Of a stretch of 64,000 nucleotides of DNA, positions 54,091 through 64,000 are shown one piece after another; position 1 is the stretch's first letter; the number at the start of each line of letters is the position of its first letter. A program made the translations under genes and the position numbers. The notes under the pieces are model-generated. The model was not told the DNA's origin and ran no database searches. It saw only the letters and a list, made by a program, of their open reading frames with translations. Source of the DNA: Plasmopara viticola (lineage: Eukaryota; Oomycota; Peronosporomycetes; Peronosporales; Peronosporaceae); assembly GCA_001695595.3 (NCBI GenBank), contig MBPM02000201.1, forward strand, positions 1-64,000. Reading direction: 5' to 3'.

Positions 54091-55350
54091 AAGCAATAGG
54101 ATGCTCTAGCTCTCCCTCCTACTATATCAACGCTCTTTCAATCGCAAAACCCGAGGCATTTTTTGGCTTACAATTGAGTGACGTTTGTGTTCGGTGAAGC
54201 AGCATAGTTGACATTTCAAGAGCTCGATTGCTTCTCGTGGACGTTTTCCTTTAACACTGTCGTGAAATTTCGGCAAAGTCTTTGCAGAATTTACAACATA
54301 GAATGTAGTGCATAAGAAGCACACCAATTGCTTCTTTGCCTTGGACTTAGCTTACTCTGCAGCGATCGTTACCTTGTCTGGGTTTCAGTCAGATGCCATT
54401 TGTCCGACAAAGTCTTTTAAGCATGAAATTACATCAACGCAGATTGGTTACTTGGACAATTTAGCGTATAATTACTGTTCTTTACATCGTTAAATTCCAA
54501 AGTTTGAATGATTTGAGACATCTTCACTTTGCATGAAAACGTGGATGCCGTCCGAGTAACTTTGTTTACATCCCTTAAGTCTCAAAAGACTATTTTTAAA
54601 AAGCCGATTGAGCCAAACGTGCTTGCTTTAATTTCCATCAGAGTGACTAGACACTCAAAAATATTATCTGGGGAAAAAAGCGGTAAATGGAATACTCAAT
54701 CAGCGTAATTAGATTCAATAGTAGCTTTAGAGTACATCCATGCATGAACACAAATTACCTTTTAGACATGGCGCCGAAGCTGTTTTCCTCACGCGGTATC
54801 GGTATCGCTAGCAAGGTTGTCGCCAAATTAGCTGATGTCGGTAAGCAGAATACGTCAGCCTACAGGCTTCTTGACACACAACGTAGGTGCTGGGAAGGCA
54901 GACGTACTCAGTCGAGTGATGACTGCATGAGCTATCTCCTCGTTCCATTTTTGGGTTGTCCTACACATTTAGCCATTGTTTGACGGATATCGGCAAAGTG
55001 TCTCACTAGGAGCATCTGTGCAAAACACTATCCGCATACTTGCGTAGCCTTTTTAATGCCAGATTGTCCTCAAAAGATTCCCATCCCAATATTTGAACCA
55101 ATCAGCCTTGCCACAATCATGAGGATTGACGACGAATCGGCTTCTTTGTTTATGTCGTGATGAAATATCTTTTGAAACTGGTGGAAGAAATTAGCTGCGC
55201 CATTATTTAACGGCCATATGGCCTCGTTGCCGATAATGAATAAGATATTGTAGCTCTTACCTATGCGAGTCTTGCAATGTCCAGCAATCCATCTAGCCAC
55301 AGCAGCAGGCTTCCTTCAAATGTCTCGTGGTGCTCCGTGTGAATGCGAGG
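54091..55350 (-). pseudogene. Ty3/Gypsy reverse transcriptase relic
   Basis: On the minus strand, reading from 55350 down: KTRIGKSYNILF and NNGAANFFHQF near 55270-55170 (compare the FLVMPFGLTNAPATF block), then DFVGQMASD near 54420 (the FLGHIVS block), then the connection to RNase H. There are many stops and frameshifts. The region is similar to 62758-64000 in the same orientation. Confidence 0.6.
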
Positions 55351-55439
55351 TGTCATGCATCATGAGCTCCAGTAGATTTTGGGATTCACCTCACTAAGCC
55401 ACATAATGACAATGACAATGATCTTCTTTTAAGGATTAG

Positions 55440-56100
55440 GCATTGCCTGAAATGTCTCCGATGTTAAAAGGAAAGTAGTTGTGTGTAGGCTAATGGGCAC
55501 GGTTTGCTGGGTACGGTTGGTTGCACAATTGTTATAAAGATCGAAGTGAACCTTCTCACCCTCCCTTCGAGCTCAAGTCTCTTCATGAAATTTTCTGTCA
55601 CACCTTTTCAACTGCATCCATCGTCGATAAAGATGAGATGGGTCTTTTTTTACGTGCATCGTAAAAACTTGATCTTCTGCTTCGGGAATAGCGTGAAGCG
55701 CACCTCTTAATATAATAAATTTCTTTCTTCCGTTTGGACGCGGTACATTGCGGATGTTTGTAGACAGCGCGGCAATTTTTGCATGCTGTGGACATAATCC
55801 AGTCAGCCTTCTTGTCCTTTCTCCCTTCGGACTGCTTTGCTTTTTGGGGTCATGACTTGTTTGCACGAAGATCCAATTATACGGGCACCGATTTAGACCA
55901 CTTGGTCGATATATGAGGTGATTTGCCCGAGTAATGGAATGTTTCAGCCAAAAATTGGGAGGATTTTTCTTCTTCTGCTCGCCTCTTGGTGAGACGAGAA
56001 ACTTGAAGCATTCATTTGCCAGTCGCATTCGGGCTTGCTCCTGGACATGATATTGTTGTTGATGCTGAGTGAGATACAACAGTAGTAGCTGCATCAACAG
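55440..56100 (-). pseudogene. Possible Gypsy Gag/protease relic
   Basis: A minus-strand open stretch of 174 codons (55573-56097) lies upstream of the reverse transcriptase relic, where Gag and protease would be. An overlapping frame has a cysteine cluster (CKNCRAVYKHPQC) reminiscent of, but not matching, a CCHC knuckle. The assignment rests mainly on position. Confidence 0.3.
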
Positions 56101-56439
56101 TGTATCATATCATGTTGCTGCAAAAAAAGTAACATTAGCCCAAGCGGTTGAATGCGCTTAGCCGTTCGCACTTAACGTATTTCGCGGAGTCAGCGTTCAT
56201 CAATTTAAGCGCGACGTTGTTTGTAAAGTTTTACTGCCGTCAAGAGCGTTTACTCTGCTCTGTTGATGAGGTCTTCGACTTTGAAAATCAGCGCTCATCC
56301 ATATGGCCTCTTTATTAGAGCATACGTGCAGCGCTCTTCGTATAATACACCAGAACTAAATAGATAAAAAAAACAAGATGGAAATTGATACATTTTGGTC
56401 TACAGTCTGCGATGGTCCAATAAACCCTTTATAAGTTAT

Positions 56440-56640
56440 TACTTTTTTTTAATACGGCGCTTTAGGTCTTTAGTGATGTCGTGCACTAAATTTCTGGCAC
56501 CCGGATTTTTACAAATCGAGATCTCCTTTTGTATAAGCTGAACAAGTTTTAGCCGTCTTATCGTTCTTAACCTCAAGTCCTTTCGGAGCTCATCGAGCTC
56601 CTTGTTACGATTTGTCAGGGTCTCAGTGGTATAAACAAAT
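56440..56640 (-). pseudogene. Possible Gypsy integrase C-terminal fragment
   Basis: The minus strand gives ITKDLKRRIKKK after a charged helix-like stretch, resembling HKDLKRRLRRD at 52354-52611. If real, it is a stray fragment out of order with the element to its left, which would make 52-57 kb a mosaic of at least two insertions. Confidence 0.3.
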
Positions 56641-57069
56641 GCAATTATGGGCTCACAATTCTTTCAGTTTCCCACACAACAAAGCCAAACGAAGCAGCTC
56701 AGAAGCAACGAACATAGATCAAGCAAGCCAAATAAGTAATTGTTAGGATTTTATCTTGGTTTTTTTAGCAGCAAAATAGGGCCTCGTTAAAAGGCAAAAG
56801 CACTAAGCCAAAGATCAACTGGAAGAGTTCCAGATGCTTGTAGTACACTAGCGTGCAACCATATAAAACACCACCGAACGTATAGTTCGCGCTGAAAAGA
56901 CCACTCTTTGTTATCTAGTAATTCCCACTATGTGGCTCATATCAGTAATGACAGGATGACTCGCACCTCACTATGTGACTACGAGTACTCTTGCCTTAAA
57001 CTGTTAAATTAAATTTGGCCGACAAGTGCAACCATGCAACACTGTCGCGGAAAAAGCTTTTTTTAAGGT
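56641..57069. other. No recognised feature
   Basis: AT-rich, short ORFs only. Confidence 0.45.
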
Positions 57070-57469
57070 CGTCTATCGGACGAGGCTATGGTGGCAAGTG
57101 GGGCGAAATAGACTAAGAAATTTTGTAAGGTTTTAAACAGATTGAGAAGTGCTATCAAATGGAGGGCCCTAACAGATTTTTGCCTTGCTATAGCCTAAGT
57201 GATGGCTCTCAGCTATCTACTGCTTCCATCCTAAAGGTTAAGATTCCCCTATACTCCATTTGGATTTCTTACATATTTAAAATAATTGTCAGCTAATTAG
57301 ATATTTTACTATTTATTAATTATGGACATCTTGCTCTTAATTATTTGTCTTATAGTAGCAGCCACAGATTTCTATGGACAGTACCAATGCACATGTATTT
57401 CTCTAAGCAATGTAATTGTACGGTGTATTTGCTGCCGCCAAACCTGCCGGTGACGACAATTGCGCCAAA
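57070..57469 (-). repeat. Gypsy LTR relic, copy B
   Basis: The minus strand starts near 57469 with TTTGGCGCAATTGTCGTCACC and contains GGATGGAAGCAGTAGATAGC. It could be the 5' LTR of the relic at 51.8-56.1 kb or a solitary LTR. Confidence 0.55.
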
Positions 57470-59988
57470 GCCAATCGTCGGGCACACGTTCGAGTGCCTC
57501 TCACTTGTACCGTGTAAAAGCTCAACGTATTAATACAGCGGTTTTATTTAGGCTTAGATAGCAAACTATGTCGGCGCTAGCGTCTTCTTACCGCATGATC
57601 GCTACGGAGTAAATGTGAGCATAAAAAGAAACCAGAGTGTCGTGGTCCTGCCGTAATTGGCTAATCACAAAGACTTTTCACATTAATATGATACTGTATG
57701 AAATTAATAGGTATCGTTTATCTTCGGTTCCGAAATTGCTCACGAGATTTTGCTTTTCCATTAATTTGAAGCCTTCCAGCTTTTGAAAGATAACACGTAA
57801 AGACATTCAGCCAGTGCTTACGTCGATGTTACAATCGTGCCAGATTTGCATACAGTCACCAGAACGAGAGCTTTGGAAATTGCTATACACGTATCGTTAC
57901 AAAGTGCAGTGAAACATAATATCGGTAACCCAGACTTGCATTGTCGGGCAGCGACAAAAAAAGCTTATTTGTTGGTCTTGATTTTATTGCATTTCTGTAT
58001 ATTGATCACATGAAATCAGCGCACAGCTCGTTTGCTCAGCGGCGGTCGGTCAGGAATATAAGAGCGTAATGTTAAAGAGGTCGCCGACTTTTATGAAACC
58101 GGGTATAGAATTTTCTTACTTATTTAGGAATTGAGCGACGATGATTAACGTCAAACCTAGACTAGCACTAAGATCTTCTTCTTCAGACGAAGCGATATCA
58201 TTTTCCGCACCATTCCCTTAGCCTCGTCCAATCCTTAATTTCTCGGTTAGGATAACATCATGTTTTCAAGCGACGCTGAGCTTTTTTCTCTGCGCTTAAC
58301 TTTTCTAAAGTATATGTTCCACTCAGATTTTATATGGTAAAGAAATAGTCACTTCACTCAGCATCAAGGTGGCAAAAGAAACTACATTGATATTCAATTT
58401 TAAATAAAGTGCGAGTTGACCAGTACGTCACTATTTGAACAGTAATGCTGTGAGAGAGCAAAAAAAATTGGCTTTCATTTATGATTAGAGGACTGAAACG
58501 CTTGTATGTCCTGTATGAATGCACTACTGTATACAACATTCTATAAGCTAAGAAGACAAACAGTGAGTTCCTGTTAATAAGGTTGGCGTTAGAATACTAA
58601 AATTTTCTTACTATTGTCCGTGATGGTGATCCGAGTACTTGCCACTTATAAACTGTGAGAATACCTTGTACATAGCATATTTAGTTAGCTTGTATTTCCG
58701 ATTCGATATCAAACTTTTTTTATTATGCTGTATTTATCAGTCTGTTCTCTCCCGAGAGGCTTGATTATAGTATTTCCGTCATATTTCTCTTGCTGCAGTG
58801 AGTAGCACAAAGCTTACACATATCGCGAGCACGTAGCGATACAAGTAAGAGTGTGACGGAAAAGTGCACACATCCTAAACAAGTGACCTTTTACATGATA
58901 AGCAATGTTAAAGACTCAGGTAGGAGTGCCTCACATCTATGCAAAAGAGTAATATTTCGACTTCGTAATCGTCGCGTTGCATTTTATTTAATAGCCGCTA
59001 AGATGATCCCCGCAACCACTGGCCTATCATTTAAGCTCACCTTTGTCGTGCACTACTAAGGCCCAAATATCCATAATGTATGCATACATTGGGAACAAAC
59101 ACGGTGAATCACTACATTACGGATAAATCAGATCACCACGGTCACACTCGATTCACAAATTACTTCGTAGAATGTTTTAATTGAAAAATTAAATATACTT
59201 TGAGTGGAACAGAGTAAGTAAATTTGTTTGGCTAAGTGACTTAAGCTTATTTTGTAGAGCTCGCCCATCAAAGTGATAGCTGAGGGCCATTATTAAGCTA
59301 GTCTAATAAAAGGACGCTCTTGCTTTTTATATTTAGTTAAGCCTCACATAACAAACTGATTTAATTAGTTCTTACAGTCAATGACTTGTCGTTATCATCG
59401 AACGAGCGCCGGCTAAATTTTGTGGCCTGAACTGGCGTATCTACAATCATGATAGGAGATGTGGCATAAGGTAAGAAAGCCAGAGACAACAAATACGATG
59501 ATCCTTCCAGAATTTTTATTTTGTAGTTTTTCTCAATGAATTTTGCTTCATTTAACCAGCTAGCCAGTCAACTAAGTATTTTCATATCCAGTATGTACCT
59601 ACCAAAACCGCTCTTTGCCTTTGAAAGCTGTGTAAACAACGTTTATATGTCACGCCATAGACAGTGAAGCAACTCAGATCCCATCTTAATCGACGCAACG
59701 ATGCCATCCGCATAATCGTCAGCAAATCTCTTCGTTAAGTTGAGCGTCCCATGCTCACTACTCGATGAGACCTGTCTTTGTAGATAGCTATACCAAAAGT
59801 CGGCCAATTAGTCAGGCCGTCTTGTTTCAGTAGCCATGTCGAATAGACGTGGTTTAGCTCATGGACATAAATTGATAGTGTGTCCTTTGCTTGGTGTAGA
59901 GCTTGTTATTATATTTTTTTTAGTCAGCATCGGCGGTCATCGTACTTGAAATGCGCTATACTGTGTAGAGTTGCTGTCGATTATTAAC
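57470..59988. other. Gene-poor AT-rich region, nothing recognised
   Basis: Only ORFs under 70 codons without motifs. No tRNA, no inverted repeats long enough to notice by eye, and no similarity to the other relics was seen. Confidence 0.45.
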
Positions 59989-60287
59989 ATGAAGTTCATA
60001 GTGTTTTTCACCTTAAATTTGTGGCTGATTATGCTTATTTTTTCCTTCTTACAACCTCAACCATCATATTCACAACAATCAACAAAACAAAAAATAAAAT
60101 CGCAACATTCGAGGTAGATTTGCCAGTAGCAGCTTTGACGAAGAAATGTCGATGTCGACGAGAAGAAGAGAGTCGATGCCTTAACAAAGGGTTGTTAATA
60201 TTGAAATTATTTGGAGTTGGTGTGTTTAAAGCGAGACCACGATATTGGCAAAAAAATTTAAAAGATCTATTGCCAGGCCAGTGGTAG
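59989..60287 (+). pseudogene. Possible short secreted protein, frame broken
   Basis: The ATG at 59989 opens a 42-codon frame (stop 60115-60117) whose first 20 residues (MKFIVFFTLNLWLIMLIFSF) are strongly hydrophobic and followed by LQPQPSYS, as in a signal peptide. A second frame, open to 60287, overlaps it and carries on with a basic, cysteine-containing region (TKKCRCRREEESRC) and an RPRYWQKNLKDLL tail. A one-base shift in the A-rich stretch around 60080-60100 would connect them, so this may be a broken small secreted protein gene. No initiator or homologue was recognised; it could equally be chance. Confidence 0.3.
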
Positions 60288-60709
60288 ACAAAGCTGATTG
60301 CTAATCACGAGGATCAGTAGTGTTATTGTAGCCAGCAAATGCCATCGATGAGGGCTGTACAATACTGAGATTAGAGGCCCAGTAGTCTATAGGAGAGGTA
60401 AAGCAGATTCAGCCTTATCCTCTGTCGGAAGAGCAGTCTTTAATGGAAAAAATTATAAGCTGGCGCGCTAACACGGAGTTGACACTCTGGTCTCGGTGGA
60501 GCTTTCTTTGGACACAAAACTTATCATGTTAGATATTATCGCAATTATTTTTTTAGGCCAGCAATTTCACAGTAAACATTATGCTCAAATACAGTTACAC
60601 CTGTAGCTGATTGCTCAATTTAGCCGCAGTAGTGTACTTCCAGCTGTACCCTTGACAAGTCGATCCCAAAGCAACCAAAAGATAACTCCAAATCAACAGA
60701 GCTACCAAG
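60288..60709. other. No recognised feature
   Basis: AT-rich; short ORFs only. Confidence 0.45.
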
Positions 60710-61087
60710 CCTGACGAGGCTGGGGTAGCGAGCGGGCAAAGTAAGCAAAAGAGGAGTGCTAGTTGCTTAAAGCAAATTAAGTGGCGAAATTGAATGGAGA
60801 GCGTTTACGAATTTTTGGCTGACTACAGCCTAACTGATGGGTCCCAGCCATCTACTGCTACCATCCAATAAGGTATCATTATTCTTTACATCATATGGCT
60901 ATATGCACATGCTGGATTAGTTTCAATCACTTTTATTATACATCTGAATCCTATTTTCGGTTTAAAGTTATGTGATCGCCTTTTCCTAGACTTGGTACTA
61001 ATAGGTAAGTATTTTGAGAGTAATGTGATTATATGGCGTAAAAGCCATTACCGGCAAAAGTGTCGGACACGACGGTCACGCCGCAAA
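60710..61087 (-). repeat. Gypsy LTR relic, copy C
   Basis: The minus strand contains GGATGGTAGCAGTAGATGGC and TTGCTTTAAGCAACTAGCAC, shared with copies A and B, and ends (minus-strand start) near 61087. It follows an integrase relic on the same strand, so it is probably a 3' LTR. Confidence 0.6.
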
Positions 61088-61219
61088 TAATTCTAAATGA
61101 TAGGGTCCTCTTTTTGGATTCTCAATGATGGTCCATGAGATCGTAAATCTGCTCTGAAATTCTCCACTGGATCCCATTTGGTATCTCTCTTGGAATTATC
61201 TAAACTTTGTACTGCAGGT

Positions 61220-62300
61220 TTTCCTTGTACTTACGGTGTCCATGAACGGCTGTAACAAACTGCCTCTCAGAGCCATCGATCAACATGACCTTATTTCACC
61301 CTCAACCGACGCTTGATGTCCTTGCAATACGGCCTCAGCAGTGAGTGTGTAATACTGGCTGCAGCTTCAATCTCTTTGATGATCCCAACTCATCGGAATC
61401 TCACGTAAATTTCTATACCATTGGGAATGGGCCAATATATCTTTGCGCGAGTTTTTTTTCGCGACGGACATCTTAATTTTTAATGTCAAAAAGGTCCACA
61501 TTATCAACCTTGAAGAATTGAGAGCGTCTATTTATGTCATAATTGGGTGCTCTCGTGCTTCGCTCATCCGGTCCTACGTAACCTTGAGTGAAAAAATTTG
61601 TGCTGCCTTTTCCAACATATAAAATTATGGATCCGATGCCGCATCTTCCGGCATATAGAAGACATATCCTAGATTCGCTTCGAACGGTGATATCTCAGTT
61701 CAAAAGAGTATGCGTCGATTATAGGCGATCTCAGCCAAAGACAAAAAAGGTATTCCAATCATTCTGTGCTAAGGTGACGACACCTCGGAGGTAATATTTT
61801 ATGAAACAGTAATTTTAATCCGTTTGTCCATCCGTTTGTGGCCAAAACACCAGTGCCAAATTGTGTCGCGTTCTCACAGCAAACAACTTTGCTTGCCATA
61901 ATCTAGATCTGAAGTTTTCTCCCGATCGGACACGATGGCTCTTTTAATGCTATGGCCCATCATATTCCCCTTTGTGAAGACCTTTGCGATTTTTGCAGTA
62001 TCGTCTGTTGTCTTCGATACGATAAACATTGTCTTTAATGCCAAGTGATCACGATCACCATGGCAGCATTGAAACCACTTTTTTTCGGCGGTAAGAACAC
62101 GATGAAGTCTATAAAATGTTGATCCACCTGCTTCTCGGAAACTTTGAAGTTGGCGGCTCAGTCTGCTTAGCCTTGTTGCGCTTTGATACTTTCCAAGCGT
62201 TGATATAGCACTGGGTGTACTTCGTCACTTTTGACTAGCAGTACTTTTTACGTACAACGAATCAAGTTTTGAAAAATCTAAGTGGCCTGCCGACACAAAA
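61220..62300 (-). pseudogene. Ty3/Gypsy integrase relic
   Basis: The minus strand near 62240 gives TKYTQCYINAWKVSKRNKAKQ, the counterpart of the plus-strand 48458 relic. Further down it gives a QRYIGPFPMV strand near 61440, LQPVLHTHC near 61350 and KDIKRRLRVK near 61300. Frames are broken throughout. Confidence 0.65.
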
Positions 62301-62554
62301 TCCTGGATTTCACAGATAACGCATTTTTTTTCAAATTTTCATCGTTGGGAGTGTACATTCGGTAAGGCTTATTTTCGCTATTTAGTGCGAAATATCATCC
62401 TGCTATGAGTAATTTGATACATCATTTTCTGTCTCCAGCTTCTCTATTATATACTAAAGGCTTTACTACGTTGTCTTTGCGCATTGAGCAGGTGCAGCCT
62501 TGTTCGTCCCGATCGTTACCTGCTATTACTTGCAGTCATGTTGAATAACCCTGT

Positions 62555-62757
62555 TCGAGAGCACGAGGTGCTTGCAATCATGCATGCGCTCAAATATGGC
62601 GCGTGTATCTTTCCGATCGACTATCACGGTCGAAACGGAATACAAAAGTATTGGGATGATTTCAAAGCCTGCGTGGCTGATGCGTTGCCACGCGATCTGA
62701 AACTCGGGAGCAAACCTTTCCCATTTTAGTTTGCAAGAGCTACTGAAAGCGGCTAAG
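62555..62757 (+). pseudogene. Ty3/Gypsy RNase H segment, inverted in place
   Basis: Plus strand: NNPVREHEVLAIMHALKYG near 62535-62600 (compare NYPVHEKELLAIVHALK), then CVADALPRDLKLGSKPF near 62670-62727 (the VADALSR motif). Integrase to the left and reverse transcriptase to the right are both on the minus strand, so only this segment of about 200 bp is reversed. Confidence 0.6.
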
Positions 62758-64000
62758 AACCGCGATATTATAATAGATGCTCTAGCTCTCCCTCCTTTGA
62801 AACTAGACCCCTCTGAATGCAAATTTGTTGGCGTTTATTCGTATATTGGTGGGCTCGACAATCTGGAAGTTAAAGAAAAGCGGTCAGCGCCAATCGACAT
62901 TTGAGTTCGGTGGAGCAGTGTCGTCTGAGAGCTCGAATGCTTCTTGGGGTGTTTATCTGTGTTTCGTAATTGGTCCTGCCAATCTTTGCAAAACCTTGAA
63001 ACGTAACACGAACCACTCCATTTGGCTGTTTTACTAGATCACGGGTCAGTTTGCGATGATCTTGACCTTGTTGGGCTCCATTCGGACGCCTGATTGTCCG
63101 ACAAAATTTCCTAGGCATCCATGCAGAGGTGGCAAATTGACACATTGATGTAAAGGTGTTGTTCTTTACACCGTTGGAGTACACGAGGTTAGGCAGTGGT
63201 CTGCGAAATCTTCACTTTTAAGCGTAGATTTTGTCAAAAAAGATCGTCATCACTCTTCTTAGATATTGAAAGACTTTCTACAGAAGCTACCCGGACTCCC
63301 GCTCGGTCCAATAAGAGTTACCAGACACTTAATAAGAATCAATGGGGTTAGAAAAGCGGTAAACCGAATATCATGATCATCGTAATTATATATAACAGTG
63401 GCCTCAAAGAAAGTCCTTTCACAAAAAAACATTACTTCGGGTATGGCCTCAAAGGTTTCTTCCTCACGCGGCAACGGTTTCGCCAGCAAGATTGTCGCTG
63501 TATTCAGGCGGTGATAGTCGTGCAGAATACGCTATTCTGCAGGCATTTTGACACTCATCGTTGGAGCTGATTAGGGAGACGTACTTGGTCGAGAAGTGCC
63601 TGCTAGTTCCATCCTTAAACTGTCCTGCGCTGGCTGAGACTCCGGCGTGATTGTTTGACAAATGTCGGCACGGTACCTGGCTTAAGCAAGAGTTTTTGTG
63701 CTCAATCTCTTTCCATAGGGAGGTGTCTCACTAGAAAACTCTGTGCAAAAAATTGTGTCCGCATACTTGCGTAGCGTTTCGCACTCCGAAATATCTTGAG
63801 CGATTTCCATTCCTAATTCTTGAGGCTATCAGCCTTCTCAAAATAATGCGGGCTGATGACGAAAACAGCTTTGTTGTCTTTGTCGTGACGCAATATTTTC
63901 AGGAAAGTGTGAGAAGAATTAAGCTGCATCATTCTTGTTGGTCATGGCGGCCTAGTTACCTATAATGCTTGCAATTCGTGCGTCTCTGATATATGCTAGG
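62758..64000 (-). pseudogene. Ty3/Gypsy reverse transcriptase relic (runs off window)
   Basis: The minus strand near 63110-63050 reads GCLGNFVGQSGVRMEPNKVK, the conserved FLGHIVS..G+..DP.KV block. The palm region would be around 63700-64000. It is collinear with 54091-55350. Frames are broken and the element continues beyond the right edge. Confidence 0.6.

Noticed and set aside
55573..56097. 174-codon minus-strand ORF as a host gene
   Set aside because: It sits where Gag/protease of the adjacent Gypsy relic should be, has low-complexity Gln/His at the start and no host domain; treated as a probable relic.
56140..56215. Possible tRNA-like segment around GCCCAAGCGGTTGAATGCGC
   Set aside because: No acceptor stem or T-arm could be drawn by eye, so there is no support for a tRNA.

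Overview
The window looks like oomycete genomic DNA, probably from the downy mildew/Phytophthora lineage; this is an inference. The support is a well-conserved match to the oomycete core-promoter initiator (GCTCATTYYNCAWTTT) a fixed 68 bp upstream of a repeated intron-less gene for a secreted protein, in a setting dominated by Copia, Ty3/Gypsy and LINE elements. No bacterial-type genes, rRNA, tRNA or CRISPR arrays were found.

Bases 1-47,830 are one large tandem array. A unit of about 2.3-3.3 kb (promoter, single-exon gene, spacer) occurs twelve times, and a thirteenth, decayed copy marks the right edge. The gene encodes a signal peptide, a short linker with an RxLR-like RNLG and an acidic patch, then 11-17 Gly/Pro-rich repeats of 23 (sometimes 28) residues. 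Copies 8-12 are uninterrupted (501, 347, 467, 393 and 393 aa). Copies 1-7 carry one-base frameshifts, nearly all losses from runs of C, so they are either pseudogenes or victims of assembly error. Copies 1-8 and 9-12 form two sequence subfamilies.

Three transposons interrupt the array. A 4.7-kb Copia element with identical 180-bp LTRs sits inside gene copy 3 (7,973-12,670). A 1.15-kb internally deleted LINE lies in the spacer between copies 7 and 8 (27,077-28,223). A second, different 4.46-kb Copia element lies in the promoter-side spacer of copy 9 (31,941-36,400).

Bases 47,840-64,000 are an AT-rich, gene-poor graveyard of Ty3/Gypsy relics (RNase H, integrase, reverse transcriptase and LTR fragments in both orientations, some locally inverted). 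It also holds a 634-bp non-autonomous DNA transposon with long terminal inverted repeats, a diverged 458-bp tandem duplication, and one short ORF with a signal-peptide-like N-terminus. No intact host gene was recognised there.

The best candidate for something undescribed is the effector-like repeat-protein array: a promoter-plus-gene unit amplified in tandem, varying in internal repeat number, and being broken up by recent retrotransposon insertions.
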